This document shows positions 21,779 to 25,585 of a stretch of 25,585 nt of DNA, one piece after another; positions within the stretch are counted from its first letter, which is position 1; every line of letters begins with the position of its first letter. The notes beneath the pieces are model-generated. The model was not told the DNA's origin and did not search any database. It saw nothing but the letters and a program-made list of their open reading frames with translations. This stretch comes from a virus: positions 1 through 25,585 of the IMG/VR virus record IMGVR_UViG_3300032053_000463; one strand, given 5' to 3'. Position numbers and translations under genes: made by a program.

Positions 21779-22660
21779 ATGGCCAAGATAAGCCGCGCGA
21801 CGCACAAAATTTTTGGGGGCCTGGGGTCCTCCGGCAACTTCGCCCAGTTCGGGTCGCTCGTAGCGGGGGCGCCTTTAGTGAGCAAGGATATAGCGACAAT
21901 ACAGGCCCTCGCAGCGTGGGACAGCGGGTTCCAGGCAGCCAGCTATCCAGCGAACAGGGCGATACTTGTCGAGGACCTAAACGGGTTCGCTTTCGAGCAT
22001 TCTGCGATGGTGGCGTACATACTCCAAGAAGGAATTCCCGAATGGAATGCTGGGACAACATACTACATAGGATCTATCGTCAAGAAGACGAATACTTTTG
22101 AACTCTACGGGTCGGTCATCGCCGCTAACGTGGGAAATGCACTCCCCAGCATGACTGACAATGCGAACTGGCAGTACCTCGGACTGACGACTGGGGCCGC
22201 CCCCGCAGCTAACGTCGTTCCTAAGTTCGACGGCACGGGCAGGTTGGTGGCTTCGCTCTTAACTGATAATGGGGTCAAGGTATCTGTTCCGGGAGTCATC
22301 GAGTCTACTGTTACCGGATTCAAGTTCCCAGACGGTTCGGTTCAAGATACGGCGGCAGCGCCGATAGTCACGGAACAATCGGTCGTTACGGGGGCACGCG
22401 CTTTCGACGCTACATATTATAATCCGGCGGGAAGCACGGTCAAAATTGTTGTGGTGACGGTAGGCGCCACAGGATCCAGGTCCACGGTAGTAGCCTTATG
22501 CGATGCCGGGACATCAGGCAACCCTACGACTAACGTCGCTGCTGATACCGGCGGGGAAGTAGGGAGTAGCGCTGTCGTCACATTCGTCGTCCTCCCCGGA
22601 TACAGGTATCGAGTACTGGGTACTGGATTGACGCTATGCACCTGGGTCGAATGGAGTTAA
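21779..22660 (+). CDS. Receptor-binding / tail fibre-type protein, paralogue 1
   Basis: ATG 21779 is chosen because gagggg at 21767-21772 is well spaced and the next gene begins with the same MAKI start. The 293-aa protein has a conserved N-terminal 190 residues (baseplate-attachment type, with VEDLNGFAFEHS, LQEGI, GSIVKK, then VPKFDGTGRLV and FKFPDGSVQ). A variable C-terminal beta domain contains CDAGTSG and ends PGYRYRVLG...WVEWS. The first 189 residues align without gaps to paralogue 2 with 128 identities. The likely job is host adhesion. Confidence 0.7.
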   Translation: MAKISRATHKIFGGLGSSGNFAQFGSLVAGAPLVSKDIATIQALAAWDSGFQAASYPANRAILVEDLNGFAFEHSAMVAYILQEGIPEWNAGTTYYIGSIVKKTNTFELYGSVIAANVGNALPSMTDNANWQYLGLTTGAAPAANVVPKFDGTGRLVASLLTDNGVKVSVPGVIESTVTGFKFPDGSVQDTAAAPIVTEQSVVTGARAFDATYYNPAGSTVKIVVVTVGATGSRSTVVALCDAGTSGNPTTNVAADTGGEVGSSAVVTFVVLPGYRYRVLGTGLTLCTWVEWS

Positions 22661-22669
22661 GAGGGCGCT

Positions 22670-23608
22670 GTGGCTAAAATAACCCGGACGATGCACAAGG
22701 TTTTTGGCGGGCTGGGGGCGGTGCCCGACTTCGCCAAATTTGGGTCCTTCAAGGCGGGGGGTTTGATCACGAGCAAGGACATCGCCACAATACAGGAACT
22801 CCCGGCGTGGGACAACGGATTCCAAGATGCCCTGTATGGCGCAAACAGGGTACTCCCCGTAGAGGATCTGAACGGCTTCGCCTTCGAGCACTCCACCATG
22901 ATAGGTTACGCTCTGCAGGAAGGAATTTCCGAGTGGGACGCGGGGACGGCGTACTACGCCGGATCGATCGTCAAAAAATCCGGGACGCTCGAATGCTACG
23001 CATCCATTACTAACGCCAACGTGGGAAACGCCCTCCCGGCTATGGCGGATAATTCCAGCTGGAGATACTTGGGCAGGACGACGGGAGATGCGCCCTCAGT
23101 GGGCACAGTACCCAAGTTTGACGCCTTCGGACGGCTTGTTTCTTCGCTCGCGACCGATGATGGGTCGAAGGTATCCGTGGCTGGGCAGATCGAATCGACC
23201 GTCGCCGGCTTCAAGTTCCCCGATGGCACGGTCCAAGCCCGAGGCGCGTCAACTGTAACAGTACAATCAACCTTCCCAATTTCTGATCCCCTAATCGTCT
23301 GTCCCCCGGGGTCACGCACCTATGATATTCCATTCTACAACCCACCCACCTCCACGGCAAGAATTGTCGCGATAACCTGCTTTTCCCCCCTAGGGGTATT
23401 TATATGGAGAAATTTAGCAATATTCTGCGACGCGGGCACGTCCGGTTCTCCAAGCACCAGAATAGGGACGGCTACCCCAGAGTTGAATGGGGGAGTGGCC
23501 TGTATAACATTCGTAGTTCCCCCGGGGTATAGATACCTCGTCTCGGGGAGGAGTTCAGAAATCGGGAGGGTCGATATACCAATACTATATTGGGTGGAGT
23601 GGAGCTAG
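22670..23608 (+). CDS. Receptor-binding / tail fibre-type protein, paralogue 2
   Basis: GTG start at 22670 encodes MAKITRTMHK, co-linear with the paralogue upstream. The 312-aa protein shares the attachment part (residues 1-190) and then diverges into a longer C-terminal domain with its own variant of CDAGTSG and PGYRYLVSG...WVEWS. This duplicated-base, variable-tip arrangement is typical of receptor-binding proteins evolving to recognise different surface structures. It lies 9 bases after paralogue 1. Confidence 0.7.
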   Translation: MAKITRTMHKVFGGLGAVPDFAKFGSFKAGGLITSKDIATIQELPAWDNGFQDALYGANRVLPVEDLNGFAFEHSTMIGYALQEGISEWDAGTAYYAGSIVKKSGTLECYASITNANVGNALPAMADNSSWRYLGRTTGDAPSVGTVPKFDAFGRLVSSLATDDGSKVSVAGQIESTVAGFKFPDGTVQARGASTVTVQSTFPISDPLIVCPPGSRTYDIPFYNPPTSTARIVAITCFSPLGVFIWRNLAIFCDAGTSGSPSTRIGTATPELNGGVACITFVVPPGYRYLVSGRSSEIGRVDIPILYWVEWS

Positions 23609-23620
23609 GGGGAATTAACT

Positions 23621-25585
23621 ATGCTAAAGATAATTTTGATTTTGCTTACGCAAATCTGCCACGGTGGTCCCATCCCGCCCGCTCCGACCAGTGGGATTAA
23701 CAACTCCGCCGCTCCGCAGAACGCGGTATTCAACGTAGGGTCTGGTACCATCCGCGGCTTGCTCTCCGTCAGCACGGTCGCCGTGACGTGGTTGAACGCC
23801 GGAAATTTCTCAGCGAGCGCCCTGTCGGGAAATGGGTCTGGGATGACGAACCTCGATGCCTCGCAGCTCCTGATCGGCACGGTTCCTGCCGGGCGGATGA
23901 TCGGGATATACTCCGGCCTAACCGGCGTCGGCGTCCTCAGTACCGGGACATGGCATGGCCTACCTGTCGGGACGCAGTACGGCGGGACGGGGCAGAACTG
24001 GTCCGCCGTTCCCGCCGGGTATATGCCGGTCTTCACGGGAGCGGGCACCCTCGGCACGCTGGCCCCTGGGCCGGCGACCTACCTGCTCCAGAGCACAGGG
24101 GCGGGCTTCGTATGGGTGTCCTCACCCGCGTTGATCGGCGCGAACTTTATCGACATCCCGCTAACCGCACTCCTGCCAGGGACGCTCCCGGCCGCCATCG
24201 CCGTTGACGACGTGTCCCTGTCGACCGTCTCAGCGGCCAAGGTGTACGGCGACATCGCGGGGAAGGCATCGGCACTGACCGCGCTCCTCCCCATAGACAG
24301 GCTCGCGGCCGGCCAGCTTCCTACCACCATCCCGGCATCCTCGATCACCGTGACCGGCGTTGCTCCCGGCACCTACGGATGGTCCACTAGGTCCGTGCAG
24401 CTAACGGTGGGGACTGACGGCCGCATCACCTCGATTCAGCAGTACAGCATCCCGACGATCCTGCCCTCCACTGTCGCGTACTGGACCTCGTCGAACACGT
24501 GGACGGCGCAGCAGACTTTCCAGAACCAGATATCGCTGTCGACGGACGTGTACTTTAGCGCCGGCCAGATCAACTTGCTGGGCAACCGCGTGACTACGGT
24601 ATCCGGTAAGCTCGACGCAGCGCACCTAGCCAACGCGGTGCCATCTGGGAGCATATCCGGGAGCTACACGAACTTGACCGGCGTAGGGATACTCTCCACT
24701 GGAACGTGGCGCGCGTCCGCCGTCGCCACGCAATACGGCGGTACCGGGCAGAATTGGGAAAGCGCCACGCAGGGAAGCGTCCCGCACTTTAGCAGCACCG
24801 GGGTATTGAGTGCATTGCCTCCGGGGACCGCCGGCTATGTCCTGCAGACCAACGGGGCATACGCGGACCCCACCTGGGTTCCGCAGGAAGCCGTTCCAAT
24901 CCCGTATGCCTCTACCAGCACCTGGACTGCGCAGCAGACGTTCCTGAACCAGGTGTCTTTCTCTACGGACATGTATTTCAGCGCCGGACAGATCAACGCG
25001 CTCGGCAACCGGCTAACCACGGCCACCGGGAAACTTGATGCGACGCAACTGGCTGGCGCTGTGCCGTCTGGCAGCATCAGCGGGAATTATGCGAACCTGA
25101 CGGGGGCGGGGGTCTTGTCTACGGGGACATGGAACGGGATCGTAATCGGCACGCAGTACGGCGGAACCGGCAAAAACTGGTCCGGCGTGAATAAGGGCGA
25201 GATCCCGTACTTCAGCGCAGCAGGAACCTTGGGCACGCTGCCTCCTGGTCCGGCCGGCTTCGTCCTGCAGACGAACGACGACGGCAACGCCCCGTCGTGG
25301 ACACCGGCCGCGAATACGACCGTGCTATCCTCAACGAACACATGGACGGCGCGGCAGACGTTCCTGAACCCGATCACCATATCAACAAGCGCCATGGTAT
25401 CCGGTGGGTTAGGCGTCAACGGTTATTTTATAAATAGGGGGAGCGCAGTAGTATCCGGTAATTCTTCTGCCAACCCAATAGTTTTCCGAGTGGATCCCTC
25501 ATCGTCAAATGCGTATGGGCTGCTCATCAGTTCTTTTGGAAGCGTGAGCGTAGGCGCATTGAACCCTGGAAGGGAGGCTCACTTC
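23621..25585 (+). CDS. Long repeat-rich tail fibre (3' end outside window)
   Basis: The frame is open from ATG 23621 to the last base (655 codons), so the gene continues beyond the window. The N-terminus (MLKIILILLTQICHG) is hydrophobic and looks like a signal peptide, which is unusual for a fibre. The body is made of about 140-residue units containing [55 protein letters not shown] and LQTN. Full units start near 24497 and 24920, with a third beginning near 25340, and a partial diverged unit occupies the N-terminal third. It is most likely a long trimeric fibre for host recognition. It may belong to the same gene as the fibre at the window start. Confidence 0.75.
   Translation, partial: MLKIILILLTQICHGGPIPPAPTSGINNSAAPQNAVFNVGSGTIRGLLSVSTVAVTWLNAGNFSASALSGNGSGMTNLDASQLLIGTVPAGRMIGIYSGLTGVGVLSTGTWHGLPVGTQYGGTGQNWSAVPAGYMPVFTGAGTLGTLAPGPATYLLQSTGAGFVWVSSPALIGANFIDIPLTALLPGTLPAAIAVDDVSLSTVSAAKVYGDIAGKASALTALLPIDRLAAGQLPTTIPASSITVTGVAPGTYGWSTRSVQLTVGTDGRITSIQQYSIPTILPSTVAYWTSSNTWTAQQTFQNQISLSTDVYFSAGQINLLGNRVTTVSGKLDAAHLANAVPSGSISGSYTNLTGVGILSTGTWRASAVATQYGGTGQNWESATQGSVPHFSSTGVLSALPPGTAGYVLQTNGAYADPTWVPQEAVPIPYASTSTWTAQQTFLNQVSFSTDMYFSAGQINALGNRLTTATGKLDATQLAGAVPSGSISGNYANLTGAGVLSTGTWNGIVIGTQYGGTGKNWSGVNKGEIPYFSAAGTLGTLPPGPAGFVLQTNDDGNAPSWTPAANTTVLSSTNTWTARQTFLNPITISTSAMVSGGLGVNGYFINRGSAVVSGNSSANPIVFRVDPSSSNAYGLLISSFGSVSVGALNPGREAHF
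24497..25345 (+). repeat. 140-codon fibre repeat (two full units, third begins)
   Basis: TWTAQQTF / TWTARQTF begins at 24497, 24920 and 25340, spacings of 423 and 420 bases. Each unit carries the ordered phrases STD.YFSAGQIN, LGNR, KLDA, VPSGSISG, LSTGTW, TQYGGTG and LQTN. Units differ mainly in the segment after LSTGTW. Confidence 0.8.

Noticed and set aside
1-25585. CRISPR arrays, tRNA or rRNA genes, insertion sequences and attachment sites
   Set aside because: I saw no regularly spaced repeats, cloverleaf-like sequences, transposase genes or flanking direct repeats. The repeats present are within fibre, scaffold and zinc-module coding sequence.

Overview
The window is a 25.6 kb stretch of a tailed double-stranded DNA bacteriophage or prophage (Caudoviricetes) with a contractile tail. 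This follows from a DUF3383-type tail sheath, a tail tube, and a compact Mu/Pam3-like baseplate. All genes lie on the + strand, most with ATGA/TAATG overlaps or gaps of only a few bases, which suggests one long late (structural) transcription unit. The DNA is GC-rich, but local counts run from about 45% to 68%. The host cannot be named from this sequence. No terminase, portal, replication, lysogeny or tRNA genes were found, so this is only part of a genome.

Layout. 1-1458: 3' end of a tail fibre with a collagen-like GXT stalk. 1475-1803: two tiny genes, a 42-aa membrane protein and a 67-aa lipoprotein. 1800-11643: the head module, made up of a MuF/SPP1 gp7-like minor head protein, a 38-aa ORF, a 1344-aa Cys-rich multi-zinc-module protein, an HNH-type homing endonuclease, a DUF2213-type prohead protease fused to a long scaffold, a putative decoration protein, the major capsid protein, and a small coiled-coil protein. 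11651-14742: connector, tail-completion and terminator proteins, then the sheath. 14766-16960: tail tube, tail assembly chaperone with a -1 frameshifted extension, and a short tape measure. 16962-21768: baseplate (Dit-like, plug, hub, spike, gp25-like, gpJ-like, gpI/DUF2612). 21779-25585: two duplicated receptor-binding-type proteins, then a long repeat-rich fibre that runs off the window.

The most unusual feature is the 1344-aa protein at 2959-6993. It reads as a string of about 15 small zinc-binding modules (65 Cys) plus Cys-free segments, with Asn-Ala dipeptides at many of the joints. The same [K/R/E]-N-A motif is dense in the scaffold half of the neighbouring protease, where 12 of 19 Asn are followed by Ala. 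It also occurs where the capsid protein's N-terminal pro-region would be expected to end (N51/A52), and it occurs in the MuF-like protein. I found no [K/R/E]-N-A in any tail, baseplate or fibre protein. My inference is that this phage's maturation protease cuts at x-N|A, and that the 1344-aa protein is a head-packaged polyprotein cut into many mini zinc proteins, possibly ejected into the host. A ribosome-modulation-factor-like module is shared by the polyprotein and the scaffold. Base composition jumps between some adjacent modules, which suggests they are swapped as cassettes. None of this has been tested here; virion proteomics would settle it.
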